Positions 41,542-49,695 of a DNA stretch of 64,000 nucleotides are shown here, one piece after another. Origin of the DNA: Aureimonas psammosilenae (GTDB lineage: Bacteria; Pseudomonadota; Alphaproteobacteria; Rhizobiales; Rhizobiaceae); the NCBI RefSeq assembly GCF_009176975.1, contig NZ_WEZG01000013.1:62001-126000 (forward strand), written 5' to 3'. The number at the start of each line of letters is the position of its first letter. Within the stretch, counting starts at the first letter, position 1. A program made the translations under genes and the position numbers. Below the pieces are notes generated by a model, which did not search any database, was not told where the DNA came from, and worked only from the letters and a program-made list of their open reading frames with translations.

Positions 41542-42114
41542 TCAGGCTGCCGGTCCCAGGCGCTCCTCCAGCGCGATCCAGAGCAAGACGCGCAAGGAAC
41601 CTCGCACGGGCCACGGCCGCAAGCTGACGGCCTTCTCTCGCGCCTTTTCGAGATGGATTGTATTCAGAGCTTCGGACAGTTCGGGCTCGCGGTCCTTCCA
41701 TGCCGGGATCGACACAAGCACGTCCGACACGGCGGCGAAGATTTCCGACCATAGCCCCTCGCGGTTCGGACCCGTCTCGCGCACCAGGCGCATCACCTGC
41801 CGAAGGTGGTCGGCGCCATGATCACGCAGGATTTCCTCCAGGGCGCCGGCGGCGTGCGTCTCACCCGGCCGGCGCCGACGGGACGTTGAGACGATGGTGA
41901 TGCCGAACTCGGCAGCGATACTGGACAGCGCCTCTGCATGCCTCCCCACGCCTGCCGGTGGTCTGCCTCGGGCTGTGGAGGGCGAACGGACGGGCTGGGT
42001 CGCCGCTGGGACGCGTCGTGCGCTACGCTTGCCTTGCTCCAGACGAAGCGAGCGGAACAGTGATGCTGGCGTTACCTGTTCAGCCAAGGTCGGGCGCAAA
42101 TTCCTTTCCATCAC
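41542..42114 (-). CDS. Hypothetical protein
   Basis: A 190-residue soluble protein with no family I can name. The N-terminal third is basic and Pro/Arg-rich (GKRSARRVPAATQPVRSPS), followed by a helical region (LRQVMRLVRETGPNREGLWSEIFAAVSDVLVSIPAWKDR) and a C-terminal RVLLWIALEERLG. Good codon bias and the absence of a competing frame support it. The start may be the second methionine. Confidence 0.55.
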   Translation of the reverse strand: MMERNLRPTLAEQVTPASLFRSLRLEQGKRSARRVPAATQPVRSPSTARGRPPAGVGRHAEALSSIAAEFGITIVSTSRRRRPGETHAAGALEEILRDHGADHLRQVMRLVRETGPNREGLWSEIFAAVSDVLVSIPAWKDREPELSEALNTIHLEKAREKAVSLRPWPVRGSLRVLLWIALEERLGPAA

Positions 42115-42264
42115 TCACCTCGCTTACGAAACTACGATCTTGTCGGACTACAGAAGCGATGGGAACGGAGCGGCAGAGCATCCAGCTGAACGGTCGCGCT
42201 GTGGAAGCGTCCCTGTCTTATCCATCAATCATCTCCATATGTCGGCGACCGAAGCACCTGAGCG

Positions 42265-42423
42265 ATGCAGATGAAAAAGCCGAACTTCGATTTCGAACGT
42301 CGCGAGCGGGATAAGGCGAAAGCGGTGAAGAAGGCCGATAAGCAGGCTGAGAAAGCCGCAGCGAAGGCGGCGAAGGATCAGCCCGACACCGAGGGCAATG
42401 CACCGGAAAAGGAACCATCATGA
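42265..42423 (+). CDS. Small highly charged protein
   Basis: A 52-residue Lys/Ala/Glu-rich peptide starting MQMKKPNFDFERRERDKAKA and continuing with repeated KKADKQAEKAAAKAA, likely a single long helix or disordered. A second ATG at 42271 is possible. Its stop overlaps the ATG of the next gene (ATGA), which supports both as real and co-translated. Confidence 0.55.
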   Translation: MQMKKPNFDFERRERDKAKAVKKADKQAEKAAAKAAKDQPDTEGNAPEKEPS

Positions 42424-42599
42424 CAAGCAGCAAATCCGCCAGCAAGGACTCGAAGAAAGCCGTTGCCGAGGAAACCTATGAGCCGGAAGCGTTTGCGAAA
42501 AAGTTCGGAATGCCCATCGGCGAGGCGAAGACCATCATCAAGCGCTACGGACCTTCCCGTCGGAAAATCGACGCTCATATGACTGCTCGCAACGCCTAG
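42420..42599 (+). CDS. Small DUF3606-like protein
   Basis: The 59-residue protein reads TSSKSASKDSKKAVAEETYE then EPEAFAKKFGMPIGEAKTII and KRYGPSRRKIDAHMTARNA. The core (aromatic-x-KFG-x-hydrophobic helix, then a short KxxG turn) resembles the DUF3606 helical fold common as small genes in rhizobia. It is coupled to the preceding gene by ATGA. Confidence 0.55.
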   Translation: MTSSKSASKDSKKAVAEETYEPEAFAKKFGMPIGEAKTIIKRYGPSRRKIDAHMTARNA

Positions 42600-42670
42600 A
42601 AATACGACAGCGCCGCTGGTGACCAAACGAAGGCGCGGCGTAGGTTATCCAACGACGAGAGGATTTCGGA

Positions 42671-42967
42671 ATGAGCTTGAGGGCGCAGGATTTCCTGGAC
42701 AACCTGATCGAAGAGTTCGCGGCCACCGGCCAGAGCCCGTCCGCAGATTTGGCATCCATCGCAATCGAGGAAGCTGCCGACGAAGGCATGAGCGAGGACG
42801 AACTGTTTGAGACCGTGGGGGGCGATCTGAATGCTTACCTTGCAGGTAAGCTGCTGGGGTTACGGACAGAGGAGGAAGAGGACGCCGTAGATCCTGGCGC
42901 TGAATCCGAAGCGGAGTCGCCTTCCTCGGGCCTCAGTGGTCTTCAGCAAGTGATGCGCACGACGTAA
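42671..42967 (+). CDS. Hypothetical acidic protein
   Basis: A 98-residue acidic protein: an N-terminal helical half (LRAQDFLDNLIEEFAATGQS, then EEAADEGMSEDELFETVGGDLNAYLAGKLLG) and a Glu/Ser-rich tail. No family is recognised. A GAGG site lies 12 bases before the ATG. It is monocistronic among the rightward cargo genes. Confidence 0.55.
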   Translation: MSLRAQDFLDNLIEEFAATGQSPSADLASIAIEEAADEGMSEDELFETVGGDLNAYLAGKLLGLRTEEEEDAVDPGAESEAESPSSGLSGLQQVMRTT

Positions 42968-43405
42968 CGCTTGGTCGTTCGCTGAATCGAGATCACTGAT
43001 GGATGGTGCAGTCTGGGTAGCGCCAACCTGATCCAGCACACCTATGACAGCAGTGCGCCATACCTTATGCTCGTTGGGCTGATGCCGCGAACTGCTCACC
43101 ATGCGAGCGGAATGTCCGTTGCGTCGCGACCGCGGACCCAAGATCCTCCAGATTGAGCAACAGTTTTGGAAATCCCGGCGTCTCACACAGTCCTCGGGCC
43201 GGTCGCTGTATTCGCTCACCAAATCATCGAAATAAACTCCCGCTCATCTCCTGACCGAACAAACATCAGTAGGGAGACCGCCAAGTTTCGTTTGCTATTC
43301 AGCTTCATAGTCCCATCTCTGTGGTGAGGTCGTTGAAGAAATATGGGTTTTCGATCTGGTCGTGACCCGTGCCTCTGGTGCTTCCGCCCTCCGGAGCTCA
43401 GTCTC
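42968..43405. other. Gap within the cargo arm
   Basis: A 438-bp stretch with no supported gene. A 30-codon minus-strand frame (43216-43308, ending VRSGDEREFISMIW) is present but unsupported. Confidence 0.4.
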
Positions 43406-43624
43406 ATGTTCGGAAATAGAGGTGGCGAGAGCGACGAAACCGTCGCGCGCAAACGTGGTTACATGTTGGAAGCTCAGCAGCGCTGGCCGTTCCTGACCCG
43501 CTACGATCTGACGACCATTCACAATGAACAGCAGCTCACGACGATGGTGAGAGATCGAGCAGGCCTTCTCAGGTCACAGGCCGACGTCGTCGTGCGCGAG
43601 TGGATGAACGGCAAGACGTTCTGA
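43406..43624 (+). CDS. CsbD-like small protein
   Basis: A 72-residue protein with a short Gly/Glu-rich start (MFGNRGGESDETVARKRGYM) and a CsbD-like helical core: aromatic-LT-x-x-DL-x-x-I ... QLTTMVRDRAGLLRSQADVVVREW. CsbD proteins are small stress-induced proteins of unknown mechanism; the match is by pattern only. The ATG at 43406 follows GGAG. Confidence 0.5.
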   Translation: MFGNRGGESDETVARKRGYMLEAQQRWPFLTRYDLTTIHNEQQLTTMVRDRAGLLRSQADVVVREWMNGKTF

Positions 43625-43666
43625 CCAGCTCGTCTAATTCTGAAGCTCTATCCAGTTCTTCCATCA

Positions 43667-43879
43667 ATGAGGTGCCCTATGTTCGATCCTCGCCTTGTCC
43701 CCACCCGCGCCCCGCATTTGCATCTCGTCTCCGAGCCATTCCCCTGCCTTCAAAGTCCCGAAATGCGGAGCATCGTGGTTACAATGAATGAGAGGCGGCT
43801 TCGGCGGAGCCGTATGGACCTTGAAGACCAAGCGAATGCGGTTCGGTTGTCGACCATGTTGGATCGGGTCGCACCATGA
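43667..43879 (+). CDS. Hypothetical small protein
   Basis: A 70-residue protein (66 if started at the ATG at 43679) with no recognised family; the C-terminal part is basic and helical (MNERRLRRSRMDLEDQANAV). Its stop overlaps the next ATG (ATGA), which is the main support for it being translated. Confidence 0.45.
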   Translation: MRCPMFDPRLVPTRAPHLHLVSEPFPCLQSPEMRSIVVTMNERRLRRSRMDLEDQANAVRLSTMLDRVAP

Positions 43880-44046
43880 AGGCGTTGCTCGCGCAGTTCT
43901 ATCTGGATCGTGCGCTGGAGTGTCGGGAAGCAGCGGTACGCTCCCCCCTCGCGAACGTCCGAAAGAAGCACACCAAGGCGGAAGCTAGCTGGCGGACAAT
44001 GGCTGATCTGGAATTCGTTCGTCAGAAAAGCGCAGAGCCAAAATGA
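43876..44046 (+). CDS. Small helical protein of a rhizobial family
   Basis: The 56-residue protein (MKALLAQFYLDRALECREAA then VRSPLANVRKKHTKAEASWRTMADLE) follows the pattern of small rhizobial proteins of form YxxRAxECRxxAxxxxxxxxRxxxxxxAxxWxxMA, whose function is unknown. It overlaps the genes on both sides by ATGA and so forms a three-gene coupled unit (43667-44303). Confidence 0.6.
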   Translation: MKALLAQFYLDRALECREAAVRSPLANVRKKHTKAEASWRTMADLEFVRQKSAEPK

Positions 44047-44303
44047 TCCCACCGTTCTCGTCTGCTTCCAACCTGATGCTCCTCGCCGTCGAATCTCAGC
44101 AAGCCGCTCAGTTGCGGCTGTATCATCTGGGATTGGGAGGAAGCGCTGCAATCGACGAGTCTGTTCTGATGGTACGCGAGAAGCTCGACGCGTTCGGAGC
44201 AGCGGCTGGCGTCATGATGTCGGGCGGCTCGTTCGACGACATGATTGATGGCTATCGCGCGATCGTTCAAGCAAATGTCCGGCGCCTGAGCCGCGAAAGC
44301 TGA
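44043..44303 (+). CDS. Hypothetical protein
   Basis: An 86-residue protein, mostly helical (SASNLMLLAVESQQAAQLRL then DESVLMVREKLDAFGAAAGVM), reminiscent of small phasin-like or antitoxin-like helical proteins but not assignable. It is coupled by ATGA to the preceding gene. Confidence 0.5.
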   Translation: MIPPFSSASNLMLLAVESQQAAQLRLYHLGLGGSAAIDESVLMVREKLDAFGAAAGVMMSGGSFDDMIDGYRAIVQANVRRLSRES

Positions 44304-44401
44304 CCGCAGCGGCACTCATCCTATCGGCGTTCGCTGGGGTCCATTGTCTGATGCCTGGATGAGTCGACGCAGAATTTCCTGAAGCTCAAGGAAGCAATCC
44401 A

Positions 44402-44614
44402 ATGTCGATCAATGAAGATCGCGTCGAGCGAGCCGAACGTCGTCTGCGCGAAGCGGAGTCAAATGTCACTCGGCAGGAAGAGAAGTTGGCGACGGACGAA
44501 ACGCGGGGTAACCCGACCGCTGTACGAAATGGCCGCCACGTTCTGCAGTCCTTCAAGGACGCGGTAGTGGCACTGCGGTTGCGCGTACGAGAAACGCGTC
44601 GGCGTCGAGCCTAA
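44402..44614 (+). CDS. Hypothetical coiled-coil protein
   Basis: The 70-residue protein is almost entirely a charged coiled coil (RVERAERRLREAESNVTRQE, then a short break at RGNPTAVRNG and a basic C-terminus RVRETRRRRA). No family is recognised. Confidence 0.5.
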   Translation: MSINEDRVERAERRLREAESNVTRQEEKLATDETRGNPTAVRNGRHVLQSFKDAVVALRLRVRETRRRRA

Positions 44615-44660
44615 TTGAGTGAGTCTAAGGCGGCGTGACGTTCTTGTAGGTAGATGATGT

Positions 44661-44876
44661 ATGACAATGCTGCAAACCGTCTACCGATCACCGAACGGCG
44701 ACGATTGGACTTTGGAAAACGAAGGAAGTGGCGAGACTGTTGTCGTTCACCGCGCCAATATACCGTCGGGTGGAGCCGTCACGCATATAGCAATCTTTGA
44801 TTTGCTTGAACGCAATTCTGGCAGTCCGGAAGCCGAGGCTGTACGGCGTGCTCTCGCGCAAGCCGGCACAAACTGA
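44661..44876 (+). CDS. Conserved small hypothetical protein
   Basis: The 71-residue protein starts LQTVYRSPNGDDWTLENEGS and has the core HRANIPSGGAVTHIAIFDLL, a pattern seen in small rhizobial proteins (VYRSxNGDxWxL ... PSGGxVTHIxI). Function unknown. It is the last gene of the rightward arm and faces the leftward train. Confidence 0.6.
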   Translation: MTMLQTVYRSPNGDDWTLENEGSGETVVVHRANIPSGGAVTHIAIFDLLERNSGSPEAEAVRRALAQAGTN

Positions 44877-44917
44877 TCAAGCCTGCATGATCTATGTCAG
44901 GGAATCGTGATCGTACA

Positions 44918-45265
44918 TCACCCAGTCTTTGCTTTTCGGGTATAGAGCTTGCGAAGCTTTGGCTCCGGTCGCGGTGGGCCGCGCAAGGCCGCCACCTTCT
45001 CCGGGTTCACGACGGTGCCGATGTGCGGGGTGAGGTTCGGGCGCAGAAGCCAGCCCATGCCGTACCAAACCTCGTCGATTTGCTGAGCAGTGAGCTTCGA
45101 GAACGAGCGCAGGGGGACGCCCGCATGCCATGCGATCTCTGCCCGTGTCCGGCGCTCACTATCCCCTCGATAGATGCGCTGGTACTGCTCCATCGGGATC
45201 GGGCGGACGACGATCCAGCCGAGGTCGAGGCCGATGGGTTCGCCTTCGCCATACTCGCCGGTCAT
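44918..45265 (-). CDS. Hypothetical protein, last gene of the leftward train
   Basis: The 115-residue protein has no family I recognise. It begins TGEYGEGEPIGLDLGWIVVR, has an aromatic middle (QQIDEVWYGMGWLLRPNLTP) and a basic tail (KLRKLYTRKAKTG). Its ATG overlaps the stop of the terminase-like gene (ATGA), so it belongs to the packaging/tail end of the train. Confidence 0.6.
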   Translation of the reverse strand: MTGEYGEGEPIGLDLGWIVVRPIPMEQYQRIYRGDSERRTRAEIAWHAGVPLRSFSKLTAQQIDEVWYGMGWLLRPNLTPHIGTVVNPEKVAALRGPPRPEPKLRKLYTRKAKTG

Positions 45266-46098
45266 TGGCTGCCGTGTTCGTCGGCGTGTTCCACGGCCAT
45301 CAGCGCGCCAATCGGCACCATCTTCCCGTCAGCCAGGTCGCGGACGACGTCAGTGATCTCCTTGCGCAGGATCTCCTCGGCCTTGGCGGCGGTGGCGATC
45401 GCGACATAGGGCGCGGCTTTTACGTGAAGGGCGAGCGTCTTCGTCCTGACGGCTGAGAAGCGCTTAGTCATGCTGGCCGAGATTTCAGCGATATCCAGCA
45501 CGACGCCCTTTTTGCGGTCCTGCTGCACGTGGATCTTGAGCGTCTGATAGGTCGCCTTCATCGCGGCCAGCGCCGTGGCGTCCATATCGTCGAAGGACTG
45601 GCGCGAGCGCTTCGGGGCGGACTTGGGTGGAGCCTTCGGTGGAGTCTTCGACAGGTCGGACAGCGCTTGATACGCCGCTTCCTGGATGATGGCGCTGGCT
45701 TCAGCGACGGGCTTGCCGGCGACCCTCGCCGCGATCTCGCTGGGAATGCGGAACAGGCGCCGGGCGGTGATGACGCAGCTTTCCGTCATGATGCGCTTGG
45801 CATCGTTCGGCAGCACGACGCCGCCGCGCATCGTCTCCACCTCGTCATGGAGAAGGGCGCACTGCGCTGCGAGCTTGCGCCGGCGGGCCTCGGTGAGATC
45901 GGAAGGGACTCGCTCGCCACTCGTTGCCGATTTCGCCAGCAGCGCGTCCGCCTTATCAGCGTCGATCGAGCCGTCCAGGAAGATCGCGCCATTCAGCCGG
46001 CCCTCGTCTCTCGCCTTCCTGACCGCCCTCTCGGTGCAGTCCTGCCGCTTGGCATAGGCGCGGTTCGAGAGGCCCTGCATGCGTACCTGCGTACCCAA
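45262..46098 (-). CDS. Nu1-like terminase small subunit
   Basis: The 278-residue protein has an N-terminal helix-turn-helix (LSNRAYAKRQDCTERAVRKA) followed by GSIDADKADALLAK, the arrangement of lambda Nu1-type DNA-packaging proteins, which recognise cos/pac sites. The middle (RIMTESCVITARRLFRIPSE, then IAARVAGKPVAEASAIIQEA) matches the helical body of that family. The C-terminal 100 residues are extra. No large terminase is nearby, which is what makes the element satellite-like. It overlaps the 115-residue gene by ATGA. Confidence 0.65.
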   Translation of the reverse strand: MGTQVRMQGLSNRAYAKRQDCTERAVRKARDEGRLNGAIFLDGSIDADKADALLAKSATSGERVPSDLTEARRRKLAAQCALLHDEVETMRGGVVLPNDAKRIMTESCVITARRLFRIPSEIAARVAGKPVAEASAIIQEAAYQALSDLSKTPPKAPPKSAPKRSRQSFDDMDATALAAMKATYQTLKIHVQQDRKKGVVLDIAEISASMTKRFSAVRTKTLALHVKAAPYVAIATAAKAEEILRKEITDVVRDLADGKMVPIGALMAVEHADEHGSQ

Positions 46099-46171
46099 AT
46101 TCAGACTCCGTAGCTGGTGAGGTCATGCGGTGCCGAATTACCCATACCTATTCGAACCCCCAGGGGCCCCG

Positions 46172-46702
46172 TCACCCGGCAATGGGTTGAGGGTCGGGCA
46201 CGCCCGCTGACGGTTGGGCGAGGATGTAGGCTCTAGCCGCCTCGGGCACCTTCATCGCTTCGAAGGCTGCTGTGATGGCCGGATAGGTCGGATCGACGCC
46301 ACCTTCCAGCGTCAACACCTTCAGCATTTCGGCGGGGTTCTGCGCGAGGTACGCGGCGAAGTCGTCCCACATGCCGAGCTTCTCGATCCGTTGCCGCAGC
46401 ATGGCGACCGGAACGAATGCAGGTTCGTCAGATGGTGCATATGGGATCGGTTCGAAGGTGTTCACCCAAGCGGGGCGTCCATCCCGATCCTCGAGTGTGG
46501 TGGAGGCGATGAGCATGCCTTCCGGAGGGGGTGCGCCGGGCGCGATCTCGAAGACGCCAAAGACTTCGCGTTCCTTACCGCTCCAAAGCATCACTGTGCT
46601 GTAGGAGGCGACAACGTCGTTGTGACTGACTGCATCGTCCTCATTCAGGGCAGTCCACGAGCCCTTCTTCATACGAGCGTATGCCATGGAATCAGCTCTC
46701 AT
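46172..46702 (-). CDS. Tail-fibre-associated protein (putative)
   Basis: The 176-residue protein lies directly downstream of the glycine-rich tail gene and starts at an ATG overlapping that gene's stop (ATGA). It reads SMAYARMKKGSWTALNEDDA, then a folded middle, and the C-terminal helices FVPVAMLRQRIEKLGMWDDF with AYLAQNPAEMLKVLTLEGGV, typical of small phage genes next to tail fibres. A chaperone or accessory role is inferred from position only. Confidence 0.55.
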   Translation of the reverse strand: MRADSMAYARMKKGSWTALNEDDAVSHNDVVASYSTVMLWSGKEREVFGVFEIAPGAPPPEGMLIASTTLEDRDGRPAWVNTFEPIPYAPSDEPAFVPVAMLRQRIEKLGMWDDFAAYLAQNPAEMLKVLTLEGGVDPTYPAITAAFEAMKVPEAARAYILAQPSAGVPDPQPIAG

Positions 46703-47481
46703 TTTGAGGCAGAAGAAACGTTGGAAGCGGGAAAGGCTCGGCCCTTGCCCCACAAAATACGGACCGCGCCGCCAGCGGACGTGATGCCTTTGTCGTTGCC
46801 GTAGAATTCGCCCGGAGCGGCGGAGCCGCCGTAGAGCCCCCCGCTTTTCGCGTTGGTGCCGTAACTGTCTCCGCCGCCACTTCCACCCTTGGCGGCATCC
46901 AGAAAGGCAGAACTCGCGGTAGAACGCGAGCCGCTGCCGCTAACCCCTATGCCGAAGATACCAACACCGCCGCCGCCGGTGATGTATCCTGATCCAGAAC
47001 CTGAACCGCCGCCGCCGCCACCACTGCCACTTTGTGCGTCGCCGCCAAAGCTGTTGCCACCATTGCCGCCAGGTCCGTTGTAGCCACCGGCCCCACCGCC
47101 GCCGCTGGATGTACTCGCACTTCCTCCACCATCACCGCCGCTATCGCCGACGAAGCCGCCGCCTTGACGATTACCGCGTGCAATCGCAGCCAGGAGACTG
47201 CGCGAAGAGAAGAAGCTGTCGGCATCGGCGAGCGAATGAACGCTATCGCCGGCGAGAAGGCCAAAACCAACCTGCAAATCGTACTCGACACCTGGAACAA
47301 CCGGGATGTCGTTCTTCCAGCCGAGACCGCCGCCTCCGCCGAAGCAAGCCCCACCAACTACAACGCCACAGATGGAATATACGCCGGACGGGCACCGCCA
47401 CTTGTGGGTGCCGGGTACCGTGAAGACGGCATGGCCCGGATCGGCGATCTTGCTGCCAATGAGACCTGCAAATGGGATCAT
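46699..47481 (-). CDS. Glycine-rich phage tail/receptor-binding protein
   Basis: The 260-residue protein has a folded N-terminal region, then a glycine-rich tract at residues 106-205 (runs such as SSGGGGAGGYNGPGGNGG), and the C-terminal motif GAVRILWGKGRAFP (238-251), a signature of tail-tip and fibre proteins from many phages. Such tracts fold as polyglycine-II bundles in known adhesins. The ATG at 47481 overlaps the previous stop by one base (TGATG). Confidence 0.75.
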   Translation of the reverse strand: MIPFAGLIGSKIADPGHAVFTVPGTHKWRCPSGVYSICGVVVGGACFGGGGGLGWKNDIPVVPGVEYDLQVGFGLLAGDSVHSLADADSFFSSRSLLAAIARGNRQGGGFVGDSGGDGGGSASTSSGGGGAGGYNGPGGNGGNSFGGDAQSGSGGGGGGSGSGSGYITGGGGVGIFGIGVSGSGSRSTASSAFLDAAKGGSGGGDSYGTNAKSGGLYGGSAAPGEFYGNDKGITSAGGAVRILWGKGRAFPASNVSSASK

Positions 47482-48284
47482 CAGCGGATGTCCCTTTCGA
47501 TCATCGACCATTCCACGACGAGCACCCCGCCGCGGTTACGACAGATGCCGGCCATTCGATCGACGGCGAACGCCGTAGTCGAGAGCGTCGGTACGGTCCC
47601 GCCAGGGAACTTGTGATAGGTCGAAGCGAACGAGAGGGTGCGCGAGCCGGTGCCGTCCTGAGTGAAGTAGAAGACGATCGGCAGACCGTCCTTCATGTTC
47701 GCGGGCTGGCCGAGCGTGGCGTTCAGACCCATCGTGTAGATGCGGTTGAAGCCCGCCGAGAGATCGGGGGCGATAGTTGAGGTAGCAGCAGCCGTCACGA
47801 ACGCCATGGCGTCGGCCATTGTCTTCGGCGTTGTGAACTTCGCGTCGCTTGTGAGCGCCTGAAGTTCGGCACCGGAGGCCTTCGTCGCGTCGATCGCGGA
47901 CTTCACAAAGGCCGTGGTGGCGATCGAAGTGTCATTGTCGGCCGTCGCTGGCGTCGGCGCTTTCGGATCGCCGGTGAAGACGGGCGAGGCCTTCGTCGCA
48001 TAGTTCGCCGGATCGAACACCGCGGCACGATCGGCTGCGGATTTGGCAGAGGTTGCGCTGTCGCTGGCCGACTGTGCGCTATCGCTAGCATCACTCGCTG
48101 CCTCGGCGAGTTCGTCACCCACCTCACCGACATAGGTGCCGATATCGACGACGGCTTGCAGGTCCGGCACGAAATTCTCACGGTGTCCGCCGTTGGAAAG
48201 TCCGCCGGGATTGGACGTCGCGTTGAAGCCTCTATTGTTGGCTGCGGCGATCCGGTCGTACGCGGCTTGCGGCTTGGTTGCCAT
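47481..48284 (-). CDS. Phage tail fibre protein
   Basis: The 267-residue protein has a helical Ala/Ser/Asp-rich stem (AASDASDSAQSASDSATSAK), then a tail-fibre repeat (ASPVFTGDPKAPTPATADND, then TSIATTAFV) of the type found in many tail fibres, and a beta-rich C-terminus (LSFASTYHKFPGGTVPTLST). It is the first clear tail gene of the train. Confidence 0.75.
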   Translation of the reverse strand: MATKPQAAYDRIAAANNRGFNATSNPGGLSNGGHRENFVPDLQAVVDIGTYVGEVGDELAEAASDASDSAQSASDSATSAKSAADRAAVFDPANYATKASPVFTGDPKAPTPATADNDTSIATTAFVKSAIDATKASGAELQALTSDAKFTTPKTMADAMAFVTAAATSTIAPDLSAGFNRIYTMGLNATLGQPANMKDGLPIVFYFTQDGTGSRTLSFASTYHKFPGGTVPTLSTTAFAVDRMAGICRNRGGVLVVEWSMIERDIR

Positions 48285-48365
48285 CTACAGCGTCTCCTCG
48301 TTGGGCGTCGTGAAGGCGGAGCGCTGGCGCCGGATGCGATGACGGTTCTCGGGTTTGATACTCAC
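48285..48365 (-). CDS. Candidate 26-residue coupled peptide
   Basis: A GTG-started frame of 26 codons (SIKPENRHRIRRQRSAFTTP then NEETL) fills the gap exactly: its start overlaps the stop of the 76-residue gene (GTGA) and it ends three bases before the tail-fibre ATG. The fit suggests a translated linker peptide; coding is unproven. Confidence 0.35.
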   Translation of the reverse strand: MSIKPENRHRIRRQRSAFTTPNEETL

Positions 48366-48592
48366 GCTGCCTCGTCTCCATGAGGTCCTGAGCGGCGCTT
48401 GGATGCGAAAGCGAGGACAGGGGCGGCAGCTTGTGCCGTCTCCATCTCGGTGAAGAGGTTGGCTTGCACCTCGTCCATCGTCAGCCGGGCCGCCGCGTAC
48501 TTGGCGACCAGACCCTCGGCGAGCTTGGGGCATGTCTTCCGGGCGGTGGCGACCGCAGCCTGGATCTCAGCCTCGCTGGCGATCGTCGTCAT
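48362..48592 (-). CDS. Hypothetical small protein
   Basis: A 76-residue helical protein (TTIASEAEIQAAVATARKTC, then LAEGLVAKYAAARLTMDEVQ) without a recognised family. Its ATG overlaps the stop of the 367-residue gene (ATGA), so it is in the same coupled set leading to the tail genes. Confidence 0.55.
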   Translation of the reverse strand: MTTIASEAEIQAAVATARKTCPKLAEGLVAKYAAARLTMDEVQANLFTEMETAQAAAPVLAFASKRRSGPHGDEAA

Positions 48593-49692
48593 GCTGCGCT
48601 CCTTTCAGAAGCGACAGAGATCACACCGAGATAGCGATAGGTGATCGAAGACGGCGAACGGGGTGACTGCACTACGCGAGCCCCGGTCTGTCTGGCATCG
48701 TCGAGCGAGGTGACCTTGGCGTGAGCCTTCTCGGACTCATCGGCCAGCATTCCCTCAGCTTCTGGACTATCGGCCCGTACCGCGGCGCCGAGCTCGATGA
48801 TCATCTCGGCTGTGGCGCTGGGAAGCGTTTGCACCTCCAACCGGTGCGCCACGCTCTTGTGGCCGCCTTCGACGAGGTGGAACGAGAAGTCCTCGACTGC
48901 CAGGATCTCGATCGTCGTCGGCTGAGCCAGGCGAACCGGAACAAGAGCAACGCGGTCGTTCAGGTCGGGGTCGGTCTTGCCGGCGATCACCGCATCGGCG
49001 CGATTGCGCAGGCGATCGGATACGAGCTGCCGAGCCATGGTCTTAGCATCGAGCACCTTGCCGGCATCAGCGGAGTTCGAGAAGTGATAGCCGGGTTCCC
49101 GATTGTCGGGACGAGACAGGCGCCGCAGTTCCGAGTAGGCGAACGGGTAATCCGATCTGGCGGCGAACAAGCCTGGACAGGCGGCAGCGAGACCCTCAGC
49201 GAGGATGGCGCGGGCAAGCATGACGCTGTCCGTTTCCCGCCCTTCGATGCTGACGACCCGAAGTGTTTGCGGGATCTCGGCCACGAGGGCGTCAAAGGCG
49301 GCCGCGGTTGCCGCAAGGGCGATCTCCAACTTGTCCGTGGCGACATCGACCGAGCCGGCGATCGCGATCAACGTCTGGGACGCGGCGCCCCGCACGTTTC
49401 GGTCCTTAGCGTTGGCAAGGCGCTGACGAGCGTCGTCGGTCTGTTCGGCAAGGTCGTGCAGGGTGCCGTCGAGCACTTCGATTTCGTCCTCGAGGTCACG
49501 CACCCCGGCGGTCAGCTTCGACAGGTCCGCGGTCGGGTCGTTGGACAGCGCCGCCTTCCGCGCCTCGCGGGCCGCGTCGTACTGGTCAGCCGCCTTCGTG
49601 CGGCGCTCGTTCAGGGTCACGCGCCGGGTTTCGAGGTTGGCAAGCTCCGCCTCGATGGCGGCGATCGGATCGGGTGCGGTCTTCGTCGCCAT
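48589..49692 (-). CDS. Hypothetical coiled-coil protein
   Basis: The 367-residue protein starts with a long coiled coil (about residues 8-110, with AELANLETRRVTLNERRTKA and LEDEIEVLDGTLHDLAEQTD) and continues with a mixed region that ends in a short basic C-terminus. No family is recognised. In position it precedes the tail cassette, where structural or scaffolding genes would lie in a phage, but nothing in the sequence proves this. Confidence 0.55.
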   Translation of the reverse strand: MATKTAPDPIAAIEAELANLETRRVTLNERRTKAADQYDAAREARKAALSNDPTADLSKLTAGVRDLEDEIEVLDGTLHDLAEQTDDARQRLANAKDRNVRGAASQTLIAIAGSVDVATDKLEIALAATAAAFDALVAEIPQTLRVVSIEGRETDSVMLARAILAEGLAAACPGLFAARSDYPFAYSELRRLSRPDNREPGYHFSNSADAGKVLDAKTMARQLVSDRLRNRADAVIAGKTDPDLNDRVALVPVRLAQPTTIEILAVEDFSFHLVEGGHKSVAHRLEVQTLPSATAEMIIELGAAVRADSPEAEGMLADESEKAHAKVTSLDDARQTGARVVQSPRSPSSITYRYLGVISVASERSAA

Positions 49693-49695
49693 GCT

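Noticed and set aside
46850-47120. Short repeats in the tail gene as a CRISPR or satellite array
   Set aside because: The repeats are irregular and in frame with glycine codons (GGN) of the glycine-rich tract; no constant spacer length.
46172-48284. A diversity-generating retroelement acting on the tail genes
   Set aside because: No reverse transcriptase gene or template repeat is visible in the window.
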